Shown: one piece after another, positions 26,880 through 35,484 of the stretch
How the letters are laid out: each line of letters opens with the position of its first letter
How positions within the stretch are numbered: the first letter of the stretch is position 1
From: CAZHDB01 sp964531225
GTDB lineage: Archaea; Thermoproteota; Thermoprotei_A; Sulfolobales; Desulfurococcaceae
Assembly (NCBI GenBank): GCA_964531225.1
Contig: CAZHDB010000003.1
Coordinates: 51,169-115,168, forward strand
Direction of reading: 5' to 3'
DNA length: 64,000 bases
Program-made: the position numbers and the translations under genes
The notes under the pieces: generated by a model
Database searches by the model: none
What the model saw: the letters and a program-made list of their open reading frames with translations, nothing else
What the model was told of the DNA's origin: nothing

Positions 26880-27419
26880 CTATTTTATGTATCCAAGACT
26901 TTTAAGGGCATCAATTAGCCTAGTGCCAGCAGGTACTATATGTACATTTATACCGCTTTGCTGTAATATTTGAGATCTATTCATCCCTATATTTGAAGTT
27001 ATTACTGCTTTAGCTCCACTTGACATTATCCATTGTATAAATAATCTGCCAGCTCCTTGTGGTACCTGAGCATATGGGTTTTGTAGGGAATCAACATTTG
27101 AAATCTGTCCATTGACTATATCAACTATAGTAATATACGGAGATCTTGCAAACATCGGAGATATCGTTGATTCTAAACCACGGTTATCAAGTGTAGTAGC
27201 TAGTATCCTCACAACACCATGGGACATGGCCTGAAAGCCCTGGATAGGCCCCGACACGGGTCCCTGGAATCCACTACCTCTCCATCTACCACGGCCTTGC
27301 CCGGCCCATGGTGGTGGTCCTCCTCCACCTCCTCGTCCATATCCGCCTCGTCCACTAGCTCCTCTTTCTCTACCTCGACTCCCCTTTCTCTTACTATAGC
27401 CTCCTCCATAACCACTCAT
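26880..27419 (-). CDS. NifX/NifB C-terminal-like protein with RGG-rich N-terminal extension
   Basis: This 179-residue protein has two parts. Residues 1-60 are a Gly/Arg-rich low-complexity tract (KRKGSRGRERGASGRGGYGRG). Residues from about 68 onward form the dinitrogenase iron-molybdenum cofactor binding fold (VVRILATTLDNRGLES, SPMFARSPYITIVD, QGAGRLFIQWIMSSGAKAVI). No nitrogenase genes are nearby and Desulfurococcales do not fix nitrogen. This is therefore one of the non-nitrogenase NifX-like proteins that may carry metal-sulfur clusters. It is the first gene of the operon, and an operator lies at 27435-27454. Confidence 0.75.
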   Translation of the reverse strand: MSGYGGGYSKRKGSRGRERGASGRGGYGRGGGGGPPPWAGQGRGRWRGSGFQGPVSGPIQGFQAMSHGVVRILATTLDNRGLESTISPMFARSPYITIVDIVNGQISNVDSLQNPYAQVPQGAGRLFIQWIMSSGAKAVITSNIGMNRSQILQQSGINVHIVPAGTRLIDALKSLGYIK

Positions 27420-27434
27420 GTATTTTCACCTAGA

Positions 27435-27454
27435 AAATTTTGTGCAATAACACA
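27435..27454 (-). promoter_or_regulatory. Operator candidate, copy 1 (NifX-DUF134-MBL operon)
   Basis: On the minus strand this reads TGTG-TTAT-TGCACAAAATTT. It is identical to the site at 25580-25599 except for the central four bases. It follows directly after a TATA element (TTTATATTTG, about 27455-27464), where a bound regulator would block transcription start. GGTG and the ATG at 27419 come next. Confidence 0.6.
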
Positions 27455-27523
27455 AATATAAAACATTCTGAGATAAATAAGATCTTAAGAAGAAATATTA
27501 TTTACGAAGAAAAACTATATAGC

Positions 27524-29503
27524 TCACTTGGCTATTAGCTCGTTTAGTTTATCATAAAATCTATTCCACCACTCCCTGGAGGCCATATACTTATCTTCTT
27601 CAAACTTCTTAGTCCACTCCTCATTAGCATATTCCTTAGCAGCTAAAGCCATGAAGTCAATTATTTTCTCATTATCCCAGAATACTGGATAAGCTCCTGC
27701 AAGCTCCTGGTATCTCATGATCTCACGATACCTCTGCTTAACTCTCTCAATAACATTAGGTAGTCCATAGAGTTCTTCTAATAGTTTTGGCAAATACTTC
27801 TCTCCCCATTTGCGGTGGAAACGACACATACCAGAATTGTCGTCAAAGTATTCCATTAATGCTCTTTCAAAACTCTTTTGCGCAAATTCCTCCGGTTCTA
27901 GAAAGACTCCTGCATACAATGTCCAATATCTACCAAGTACTGGTAATGGAGCTACCATGCCCGGGGTCCAGTAATAATTTGGAGCTATATGGCCCTCCTC
28001 ACCAAATAATGCATATACTGCTAGATCCTCGAATTTTCTGCCCAGTGCTTCAACCCTTTCCCTATATAGTACATTAAGTACTTTCGATGCCGATCTAATG
28101 CCTCTTTCTCCAATAAGTCTTATTATTGGTAGCTTACCCCATGCAAGATCTTCTACAATTCTTATTGCAAGCTCTGTATTTACTTTGCTATATTCTAGTC
28201 TAAAGTCAATAGGATTGAAATAAGGCTTCGATGGAAGACCAGCCTCTTCAGGTCTTAAAAGACCTTTGTCAATGGCATCAAATACATAAGCTATAACATG
28301 GCCTAATTCGATTGCATCGAATCCATAGGCATCAGCAAGTTCCACGATTTTCTCAATCAAATGTATATCATAAACACCGATAAATGGGCCCATTCCTTCA
28401 TAGGGTTCATAATCAGTCTTGTACTTGCCCTTTCGAACTTTCTTACAAGCTATTGGACATGGTTCACCACATGTCTTCCAAGACCTTGTTTCTATAGCTT
28501 CTTTATTAAATGGCTCCCACATATACTTCATAATAATTTCATGCAGTTTCTCACGAACATCTCTAGGAGTATAGATTGTATTGAAGTTAAACATTGGAGT
28601 TGTAACCTTGAGGCTTGGATAATTACCACCAAATGTGCCTCCAGTTCCTATCTTCTCATCATAGCGATACTTTGTCCCTGCCTTAATCACTACAAATGGA
28701 TAGTTATTTCCAGCATTTTTAGTGAACCATTGATTAATCCACCTAAGATCATTTAATTCCTTAGGCCTATTCTTACTAACATCATAAGCTCCTCCATATA
28801 CTATAGCTGCTACATGATGAGCCCTGTATAATACGCTACCAGGACCCCCTCTAGCTGCAAAATCTTCGCTTCCTAAATCCATCTTGCCATTATGCAGAGT
28901 TATTGACACCAAGGCTCCAAGACTTGTATACTTAGATGCTGGCCCAACAAGTATACTTCTACCGTCATACTTCTGATAGAAGTCACTAAGTTTTTCAGAT
29001 AGCCATTGCTGTAATGCATATACTCCTTTATGTCCTCCATAACCTCTCCAAATGGACTCAACTTCTTCTTCACTTATCTCGATAAACTCTACTCTAGGTT
29101 CTCCATCACCACTATCATATATCTTTAATATTAATGGTCTCTCACTATAGCCTATTATAACTAAAGCATCAGCATTTATTCTAAACTGGTATGCAGCTCC
29201 ACCAGCTGTAGCTACATGGAAACCACGTGTTAATGGACTTCTAAAACAAGCTATAAGTCGATGTACTCCATACAATTTAGTTCCAGCAAAAACCCCTCTT
29301 CCAATAACAAGGGCATTATCAGGACTGTAAATAGGCTTTCTATAAGTCTTAAGTTCTCTATAATGGATCTCTATACCAAGATCTATAGGTCCCCATACAA
29401 GATCAAGCGGATATTCCTTAACCCAGTATTTCCTACTACCAACATCAATAAATAATGCCCTATACGAAATAGTAGATGACACGTTCCCAATTCCCTCTAA
29501 CAA
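27524..29503 (-). CDS. gor: Glyceraldehyde-3-phosphate:ferredoxin oxidoreductase (GAPOR, tungsten enzyme)
   Basis: This 659-residue protein of the aldehyde:ferredoxin oxidoreductase family oxidises glyceraldehyde 3-phosphate to 3-phosphoglycerate with ferredoxin, without ATP formation. The cluster motif is CGEPCPIAC (Cys at about 345, 349 and 353). Its Cx3Cx3C spacing and CGEPCP context are those of Pyrococcus GAPOR rather than AOR or FOR (Cx2Cx3C). FRSPLTRGFHVATAGGAAYQF, GSEDFAARGGPGSVL and GTGGTFGGNYP also match GAPOR. The fourth Cys is probably in NSGMCRFHRKW. The start ATG is preceded by AT-rich promoter sequence and the gene is monocistronic. The ferredoxin at 20.1 kb is a possible acceptor. 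Confidence 0.9.
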   Translation of the reverse strand: MLEGIGNVSSTISYRALFIDVGSRKYWVKEYPLDLVWGPIDLGIEIHYRELKTYRKPIYSPDNALVIGRGVFAGTKLYGVHRLIACFRSPLTRGFHVATAGGAAYQFRINADALVIIGYSERPLILKIYDSGDGEPRVEFIEISEEEVESIWRGYGGHKGVYALQQWLSEKLSDFYQKYDGRSILVGPASKYTSLGALVSITLHNGKMDLGSEDFAARGGPGSVLYRAHHVAAIVYGGAYDVSKNRPKELNDLRWINQWFTKNAGNNYPFVVIKAGTKYRYDEKIGTGGTFGGNYPSLKVTTPMFNFNTIYTPRDVREKLHEIIMKYMWEPFNKEAIETRSWKTCGEPCPIACKKVRKGKYKTDYEPYEGMGPFIGVYDIHLIEKIVELADAYGFDAIELGHVIAYVFDAIDKGLLRPEEAGLPSKPYFNPIDFRLEYSKVNTELAIRIVEDLAWGKLPIIRLIGERGIRSASKVLNVLYRERVEALGRKFEDLAVYALFGEEGHIAPNYYWTPGMVAPLPVLGRYWTLYAGVFLEPEEFAQKSFERALMEYFDDNSGMCRFHRKWGEKYLPKLLEELYGLPNVIERVKQRYREIMRYQELAGAYPVFWDNEKIIDFMALAAKEYANEEWTKKFEEDKYMASREWWNRFYDKLNELIAK

Positions 29504-29662
29504 CTATTTATTTTATTAAGTCTACGTAATACGGTAAATATGCTTTACCCAATCTAATAATGAAGTTTTAAAACAGATGTTTAAATAAGATCAAAATAAA
29601 AATCATGATCATTAGAGAATTACAGGATTAATTTCTTTAACTATGAGGACGTATAGTCTAAA

Positions 29663-30238
29663 ATGGTGTGTAATCAGGTGTCGTTAACTTTTAAATGTTA
29701 TAGATGTAGTGATTGCTGTACATTTACTGATCCAGAAGATTATCCCAAAGTATTCCCTTGGGAGAAACGAAAGTTAGAAAAGATAGCTTCTAAATATGGT
29801 ACTAATAAGCTTAGATTTATTCCTGAGATTATGTACTATGATCCATTAAGTGAAAAACATATAGTTCTTCTATACAAGTGGGTCATAGGAAACAGATGTC
29901 CGTTTAATAAAGAATCACAATGTATAATACATGGAGAACATCCATTATCATGTAAAATGTACCCATTAATAGTAAATTACAGTGATCATACACTAAGAGT
30001 AGGGCTACAGTGCAAGTGGATCAGGGATCACCTTAATGCAATAACAAGTGGAATAAATCCTAAGCAAGTTTTTCCCGAGGAATTTGAATATGCTATAAAG
30101 GCCTTTACAATAATTAGTTTAATAATGGAAGATGCTAAAAAATATGGATGGAAGCCTATTGAGAGAGACAAGATGTTATCGATAAAGAATCCTATTGACT
30201 ATGATGTTTTTATTGAAGGTGATTTTTCTGAAGATTGA
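29663..30238 (+). CDS. YkgJ-type cysteine-cluster (putative Fe-S/Zn) protein
   Basis: This 191-residue protein has CYRCSDCC at about residues 12-19 and a second cluster, GNRCPFNKESQCIIHGEHPLSCKMYPL, spread over about residues 75-102. This Cx2Cx2CC ... C ... C ... CxxYP arrangement defines the YkgJ (UPF0153) family, thought to bind an iron-sulfur or zinc centre. The function is unknown. The gene overlaps the start of the RNA methyltransferase gene and is probably cotranscribed with it, hinting at a role with RNA modification. Confidence 0.75.
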   Translation: MVCNQVSLTFKCYRCSDCCTFTDPEDYPKVFPWEKRKLEKIASKYGTNKLRFIPEIMYYDPLSEKHIVLLYKWVIGNRCPFNKESQCIIHGEHPLSCKMYPLIVNYSDHTLRVGLQCKWIRDHLNAITSGINPKQVFPEEFEYAIKAFTIISLIMEDAKKYGWKPIERDKMLSIKNPIDYDVFIEGDFSED

Positions 30239-31250
30239 CTGGAAAAACGTCTATAATGAAATAAGAATTACTAAAATATCTTCAGATGCATATAAACTTG
30301 CTAAAAAATATGGCTATCTTCCATACATGATAGAACGATATCTCAAGTTATTCGGCTATGATGAAACAATTGAATTGCTTGAATCTTTCGAGAAAAAAGT
30401 AAAGCCGGTTATTAGATGTAACGACTTGCTTGTAAATTGTAAATGGCTTATTAATCGACTTGAAAATCTTGGATTCCACTTAGAATACCTTCCATGGAGT
30501 ATCCATGGATACCGGTTGATTAGGCAACCACAAAGACCAAGTATAGGAGCAACTCATGAATATCTAAAAGGCTATTACTATGTACATCGTGATGCGGCAC
30601 CATTAATTCCTGCACTATTATTGGTTGAACGCGGTGAGAAAACAGAGGTATTGGATGGATGCGCTGCTCCAGGTGGTAAAGCAACCCATATTGCACAATT
30701 AATGCTTGGTGAGGGACTAGTTATAGCTAATGACCTTGTCCTATACAGGATTAAGGCACTTATAGGACATGTATTACGTATGGGTTTTAAAAACATCATT
30801 GTTACATGGAGCGATCTCAGGAAATTTCCAAGGCTAGTTAACAAGAAGTTTAAGAAGGTATTATTAGATGTACCATGTAGTGCTGAAGGCACCATAATGC
30901 TTGATCCATCTAGAAAACGAAAGACTAGTCAAAAGGATTTGGCAAGGATTGTTGCTAGGGAAATAGAATTATTGGAAGCAGGTATTGAGTTACTAGACAA
31001 TAATGGATTATTAGTTTATACAACATGCAGTATTGCTCCAGAAGAGAATGAATATGTAGTATCAAAGATCATTGAAAAATATGAAGATATCGAACTAGTT
31101 GAACCATCTAAGAAACTATTTGAATGGAGTAATGGAATTACAAGTTACAAGAATATTATAGAAGACGAAGAATTAAGAAAATGTATAAGAATATATCCAC
31201 ATAAACATAATATGATAGGAATGACTATATGTCTTCTAAAAAAGGATTAA
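30219..31250 (+). CDS. RNA m5C methyltransferase (NOL1/NOP2/Sun family)
   Basis: An S-adenosylmethionine-dependent enzyme of about 343 residues. The SAM site is in LDGCAAPGGKATHIAQLM, and both family cysteines are present, in LDVPCSAEGT (motif IV) and YTTCSIAPEENE (motif VI). These form and release the covalent cytosine adduct, so it should make 5-methylcytosine in tRNA or rRNA. An ATG at 30195 is in frame but would overlap the previous gene by 44 bases. The GTG at 30219, behind GAAGGT, gives a 20-base overlap, and I prefer it. An N-terminal domain of about 110 residues precedes the catalytic domain. Confidence 0.85.
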   Translation: MIFLKIDWKNVYNEIRITKISSDAYKLAKKYGYLPYMIERYLKLFGYDETIELLESFEKKVKPVIRCNDLLVNCKWLINRLENLGFHLEYLPWSIHGYRLIRQPQRPSIGATHEYLKGYYYVHRDAAPLIPALLLVERGEKTEVLDGCAAPGGKATHIAQLMLGEGLVIANDLVLYRIKALIGHVLRMGFKNIIVTWSDLRKFPRLVNKKFKKVLLDVPCSAEGTIMLDPSRKRKTSQKDLARIVAREIELLEAGIELLDNNGLLVYTTCSIAPEENEYVVSKIIEKYEDIELVEPSKKLFEWSNGITSYKNIIEDEELRKCIRIYPHKHNMIGMTICLLKKD

Positions 31251-31280
31251 ATCCAGGCATAGGATAAAGTATAATCAGGC

Positions 31281-31352
31281 GATGAGGTACCTTCCCCAAA
31301 GCCCGTGGGTAGGCCGAGGAAAGAGATGCGGCTAAGAGGCCGCGTACCGAGC
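31281..31352. ncRNA. GC-rich structured RNA candidate, class unknown
   Basis: This strongly GC-rich island in AT-rich DNA contains nested complementarity. GGTAC (31286-31290) pairs with GTACC (31344-31348). GCGGC (31328-31332) pairs with GCCGC (31339-31343) around a TAAGAG loop. CCC-GT-GGG (31302-31309) and a CTTCC/GGAAAG pairing fill the middle. No long frame is present. It is not a tRNA, since it has no T-loop GTTCRA, and it lacks clear C/D boxes. GAGGAAAG at 31315-31322 recalls RNase P conserved region I, but the rest does not fit. Strand is undecided because the stems are symmetric. Confidence 0.5.
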
Positions 31353-31378
31353 CACTCTTAACCTTCTAAACAATAATA

Positions 31379-31440
31379 ACGGACTCAGTGAGGCAGGCAT
31401 CATCACTTTTCAGTTGTGCGTAACCCAATCATCGTCCTCA
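31379..31440 (-). ncRNA. C/D box guide sRNA candidate
   Basis: On the minus strand the order is C ACGATGA (31429-31435, one deviation), a 15-base guide region, D' CTGA (31410-31413) and a three-base spacer. Then come C' GTGATGA (31400-31406), the 11-base guide TGCCTGCCTCA and D CTGA (31385-31388). Both internal boxes are perfect and correctly spaced, which is unlikely by chance in non-coding DNA. Targets were not identified. It lies beside the unknown GC-rich RNA island. Confidence 0.6.
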
Positions 31441-31922
31441 AGTTAATTGTCTATAAATATTTAGATATTTAATCTGCCCTAGTAACTTTATCCCATGCGC
31501 TTATATCATTTGTTATTATTCATTATCTGCATAATACATGGCCTATATAATGTTTATTGATGTATTGATAGATGGCGTTTAACATCATACTTAGAGAATA
31601 TCAGGGAAGCCATCCGATCTCAAGCATTAATGTTTAAGATCGTTGAAAATGTTGATGTAACTGGTTTATATTCCTTTATCACTAGTACTCCTTATATTAT
31701 AAAATTTATATCAGCATATAGTAGAAAATTAATGAGGTATCGTAAAGTCTCACCATCAAGATGGCTTAATAATTATTTTGGAACACTTTTACAGAGCATA
31801 AAATTAATAATCATAATATTAGTCCTTGTCTTAGAACTATATATTAAATTTGTATTCTTCATAAAGATTACTGAGTGATAAAACGATAATTCTAAATAAA
31901 GATGAAATATAAATATACTAAA
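31441..31922. other. AT-rich intergenic region with a doubtful 82-codon frame
   Basis: A frame at 31630-31878 could encode an 82-residue protein ending in a hydrophobic helix. It is extended upstream by an open but startless stretch, has no clear ribosome site or promoter, and matches nothing I know. It may be the remnant of a gene. No other structure is seen before the H/ACA candidate at 31923. Confidence 0.3.
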
Positions 31923-32005
31923 TAGATGTCCTGGTACCTCCTCACACCGGGGACATTCCCGTACTGGGAATTGGATGAACCTGGTGTGCGCGCCGGGACA
32001 TACAT
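31923..32005 (+). ncRNA. H/ACA box guide sRNA candidate
   Basis: This long hairpin in AT-rich DNA folds as follows. The lower stem is ATGTCCTGG (31926-31934) with CCGGGACAT (31993-32001). An internal loop (31935-31942 and 31989-31992) acts as a pseudouridylation pocket. The middle stem is CACACC (31943-31948) with GGTGTG (31983-31988). A GA/ATGA-containing asymmetric loop resembles a kink-turn, and the apical stem is ATTCCC/GGGAAT around GTACT. An ACA trinucleotide follows at 32002-32004, 13-14 bases after the pocket. This is the archaeal single-hairpin H/ACA layout bound by L7Ae, Nop10, Gar1 and Cbf5. The target was not determined. Confidence 0.65.
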
Positions 32006-32010
32006 CCTTT

Positions 32011-34077
32011 TTATATTTCATCTATGTAATGCGTTATTGTTTCTAGACTATACTTAATCCTTGTTAATATAGCAATTAGTATTCTAGCTATTGATTCCTT
32101 TCTAGGTTCTCTACCGCTTCCCATATAGGTTTCCTGTAAAGTTCTCAGCTCTTGTTCAATTAAGATAATCTTATGTTCCAAATCCTTAACCCCTGATCTT
32201 TCTTTAAGTGTATGCAGAATATCTATTAGATTAGAAACAAGCTTATATTCTACATCTCTATTAGCTTCTATAAGATAATGATTAGTATTCATAGCCTTCT
32301 CTATCAGTTTATCAATTATTGCCGGCGCAAGTATTATTGATTCCTCAACAATTTTCAATGCATCAAGCAATTCTATGAAAGCCCTGGTGTCGAGAACACC
32401 TTTTAGAGCTTCTCCTAATAAATAGGAATTGATTTTATGTTTAAAGGTCAAATACTTATAAAGTCTATTAAGTAGACTAATATACGTATGATAGCTCTCC
32501 ACAAAGTCATTATGTGCATGATTATATTCATCATTAAATACATGGTAGAAACCCATGAACTTTCGAGCCCTGGCATTACTTAATAACGATCTCTTGATAA
32601 GACCTCTAGAGTTATAGTATTTAGCTGCTTCCATAAAGTCCTTACTAGCTTCAAGCAGTTCGCCCTTTTCAACACTAATTCTTGCATGAGCCTCATAGTA
32701 AAGACTTAAAGCAGCATTTCTTAAATGAGGACTTAGAATCTGATCAGCTAACTTAGCTGCTTCATCAAGAATAGATATTGCTGCCTCAGGATTCTTGTTA
32801 ACAAGTAACTCGCATTCGCCACGGCTAATTAATGCCTTGCAATGAGCAGCCAAAGCCTTACCACTGTATCGTGATCCCAGTCTATTATAGATCGCGGCTG
32901 CTTCTTCAAATAAACCGTGAGCTATACAACTTTTACCTCTAAGAACCTTCACTTCACCTTGATACTCTCTTCGAAGAGCTAAGGCTATATCAGCTTCCCT
33001 CATTAGTCCAATACTCTTATAATACTCTATAAGTCTATCAAGTTCTGATATTGCTTCTCCAAATCGTTTTCTAGTTGCCAAGCTCCTAGCTCTACTAAGC
33101 ATGTACTTGGCCTTGATTCTATGAATGTTCTTAACAAATTCAGGTTTATCTTTGGCAAATGCAATAGCTTTTCCATAGAACATCATAGCTGTATCAAAGC
33201 TAAGGTTATGATAAAAATAGTCTCCGAGGAGCTCATATAACTCGATCTGCATTGAATTATATGCGTTTTCCAGATTGTTTATCGATCCGAGATCTTTTGA
33301 TAATGCCTTCATTAAATAAAGTGCTAGACTTGAATAAGCAGATGCATCTAAAAGCTTACCCTCTCTTATACACTGATTTATTCTAGCCTTTAAACTTGGA
33401 AGTAAATCAACAATTGTTTTCCTAGGACCCCTTCCACTAGCTAGTAAACTAGAGTATAATGCACCACTAATAATATCATTAACTTTCTCCTTAGGCAATC
33501 TTAATGATCTAATAATAAATTGTGCAATATCACCTATATTACGTAAAAAACTATGAGATGACACCCTCTCAATAAATTGTATAGATGCCTTTAATCTATC
33601 GTTAAGGTTAGCAGGATAATATCTTGATTCTTTTTCAACAATAAAGCCTGCGTTAGACATGATCTTTAGAATCTTATCAACGATTTTCTCATGTATACTA
33701 TATACCTTATGGACACCACCATATATGATATACTTTGATATCCTTTGTGCAAGAGCCTTTGAATCCAGCCCTGGATATTTGATAATGATTTTATTAAGTG
33801 GCGAAATAACCTCGAAAAAAGCTTTAAGACCTCTAGTTGTGACTGTATAAAATGTTTCTCCATGCTTCGTAAAAGACTTGAGTATTCCCTTTGAACGAAG
33901 TTTCTCAACCAAGTTTGGATTAAGTTTCTCAAATACAGTTTTCTCAACATAGTCACTTATTTTACAAACCCTACCTTCATTAAATACTATGTCAATAGTA
34001 TTCAAAAGAATGTCAAGCTCTATATTATTGAGGCTAAAATACGAAAGCCAATTAACCTTCTTATCTCCAATATTCAA
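32011..34077 (-). CDS. Large TPR-repeat protein with N-terminal winged-helix region
   Basis: This 688-residue, almost wholly helical protein has a winged-helix-like segment in about residues 15-95 (KISDYVEKTVFEKL, LRSKGILKSFTKHGETFYTVTTRGL). Many Ala/Leu/Tyr-patterned helix pairs follow, of the tetratricopeptide type, for example ALAAHCKALISRGECEL, AISILDEAAKLADQIL and ELLEASKDFMEAAKYYNSRG. No catalytic motif is visible. It could be a scaffold or a STAND-like regulator without its ATPase domain. It is monocistronic on the minus strand, diverging from the aminotransferase gene. Confidence 0.6.
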   Translation of the reverse strand: MNIGDKKVNWLSYFSLNNIELDILLNTIDIVFNEGRVCKISDYVEKTVFEKLNPNLVEKLRSKGILKSFTKHGETFYTVTTRGLKAFFEVISPLNKIIIKYPGLDSKALAQRISKYIIYGGVHKVYSIHEKIVDKILKIMSNAGFIVEKESRYYPANLNDRLKASIQFIERVSSHSFLRNIGDIAQFIIRSLRLPKEKVNDIISGALYSSLLASGRGPRKTIVDLLPSLKARINQCIREGKLLDASAYSSLALYLMKALSKDLGSINNLENAYNSMQIELYELLGDYFYHNLSFDTAMMFYGKAIAFAKDKPEFVKNIHRIKAKYMLSRARSLATRKRFGEAISELDRLIEYYKSIGLMREADIALALRREYQGEVKVLRGKSCIAHGLFEEAAAIYNRLGSRYSGKALAAHCKALISRGECELLVNKNPEAAISILDEAAKLADQILSPHLRNAALSLYYEAHARISVEKGELLEASKDFMEAAKYYNSRGLIKRSLLSNARARKFMGFYHVFNDEYNHAHNDFVESYHTYISLLNRLYKYLTFKHKINSYLLGEALKGVLDTRAFIELLDALKIVEESIILAPAIIDKLIEKAMNTNHYLIEANRDVEYKLVSNLIDILHTLKERSGVKDLEHKIILIEQELRTLQETYMGSGREPRKESIARILIAILTRIKYSLETITHYIDEI

Positions 34078-34222
34078 AATTATTCCCCATTAATTAATTA
34101 GAGAGAAAAATAGGTTATAACATATTCCCTTAGGACATGGCTAAACTATGTTTAACAAGATATCTTTATATGTCATTGGAGTCTATAGCTCTAAATTAGA
34201 AGAGAGAACTCAGGTGCTTATT

Positions 34223-35368
34223 ATGAAGTATAGAGATGTAGTTGAAGAAGTATTAAGGATTATGTGGCCAAGGCCCTTAAAACTCTTTACAGCAGGACCA
34301 GTAGCTTGTTTCCCAGAAGTCCTTGAAGTTATGAAAGCACAAATGTTTAGCCATAGATCCGTCGAGTATAGTGAATTACATCGCGATACCGTTAAAAGAC
34401 TGGCTGATTTTCTAGAGGCAAAAAAGTCTACTGTAATGTTATTCCCTAGTAGCGGTACCGGTATTATGGAGGCTAGTATAAGAAGTGCTGTATCACCTGG
34501 GGGCAAAGTTCTCGTCACGATAATTGGTGCGTTTGGATATCGATATCGTGATGTTGTTGAATGGAATGGGAGAAAAGCTATTGTTTTAGAGAAAAAACCT
34601 GGTGAACCTGTACTACCAGAAGAACTTGATGAAGCATTAAAAAAGAATCCTGATGTTGAAGCTGTCACTATAACCTATAATGAAACTAGTACTGGCGTTC
34701 TTAATCCATTGAAGGAACTTGCCAAAGTAGCAAAAGAACATGAAAAACTTGTATTCGTAGACGCTGTATCTGCTATGGGTGCTGCCGATATAAAGGTTGA
34801 TGACTGGGGTCTCGACATTGTTTTTGCCAGTAGTCAAAAAGCCTTTGGCGTACCTCCAGGACTTGCCATGGCAAGCTTTAGTGAAGAAGTTTTTGAAAAG
34901 GCTAAGAAAATAAGCGATCGTGGATGGTATTTCGATCTATTATTGTATCGTAAATATCTTGATAAACAATGGAGTACACCGTCCACGCCCCCAATACCAC
35001 AGATTGCTGGATTGAATGTAGCTCTGCGAATCGTTGAGAAAATGGGAGGAAAATATGTATGGCTTAAAATGTACGAGAATAGAGCTGAAAAGATTAGAAG
35101 AGGAGTACTTGATCTCGGCCTCGAATTATTTGCTAAGCCAGGCTATTATAGTCCAACAATAACAGTTGTCAAGACACCTCCTGGTATAAAGGGTATTGAT
35201 GTATATAATGAGATGAGAAAACGCGGTATCGAAATAGCTAAGGGTTATGGACCTGTTAAGGAATATACTTTCCGCATAGGCCATATGGGTTATATAACAG
35301 ATGAAGATATTAATGAATTATTTAAGAATCTAAAGGAAGTCATTGAGTATCTTAAATCTAAGAGATAA
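34223..35368 (+). CDS. Class V aminotransferase (alanine/serine-glyoxylate or serine-pyruvate type)
   Basis: A PLP enzyme of about 381 residues. FTAGPVACFPEV at the N-terminus, SSGTGIMEASIRSAV, the Asp of FVDAVSAMGA and the Schiff-base Lys in ASSQKAFGVPPG define the small-subunit-like alanine-glyoxylate aminotransferase group. An upstream ATG at 34148 lies before the TATA box TTTATAT (34165-34171), so I start at ATG 34223 behind AGGTG. With the 3-phosphoglycerate/hydroxyacid dehydrogenase at 38.4 kb and the serine kinase at 49.5 kb it may serve serine and glycine metabolism. Confidence 0.85.
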   Translation: MKYRDVVEEVLRIMWPRPLKLFTAGPVACFPEVLEVMKAQMFSHRSVEYSELHRDTVKRLADFLEAKKSTVMLFPSSGTGIMEASIRSAVSPGGKVLVTIIGAFGYRYRDVVEWNGRKAIVLEKKPGEPVLPEELDEALKKNPDVEAVTITYNETSTGVLNPLKELAKVAKEHEKLVFVDAVSAMGAADIKVDDWGLDIVFASSQKAFGVPPGLAMASFSEEVFEKAKKISDRGWYFDLLLYRKYLDKQWSTPSTPPIPQIAGLNVALRIVEKMGGKYVWLKMYENRAEKIRRGVLDLGLELFAKPGYYSPTITVVKTPPGIKGIDVYNEMRKRGIEIAKGYGPVKEYTFRIGHMGYITDEDINELFKNLKEVIEYLKSKR

Positions 35369-35484
35369 TACGTATCTTTTATTTTTCTTAATTCTTACAC
35401 TGAATAACCGGATCTTGATATTCATATTAGGGTCTATACACTTTATATACCCTAGTCCTAGTCTATATTGGAGGCTGGTTAGTA

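Noticed and set aside
26880..27419. Nitrogen-fixation cluster
   Set aside because: Only a NifX-like fold is present. There are no nifHDK genes, and NifX-like proteins are common in non-fixing archaea.
27209..27461. Ser-rich and Glu/Val-rich frames over the NifX-like N-terminus
   Set aside because: By-products of the Gly/Arg-rich repeat coding for the NifX-like protein.
27524..29503. Generic aldehyde:ferredoxin oxidoreductase
   Set aside because: The cysteine spacing CGEPCPIAC (Cx3Cx3C) and several other blocks match GAPOR instead.
31281..31352. RNase P RNA or SRP RNA
   Set aside because: GAGGAAAG recalls RNase P region I, but the following UCC, the partner regions and the length are missing. 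No SRP helix 8 loop is present.
31630..31878. 82-codon frame ending in a hydrophobic helix
   Set aside because: No ribosome site, no promoter and no recognisable family. Reported only within the intergenic entry.
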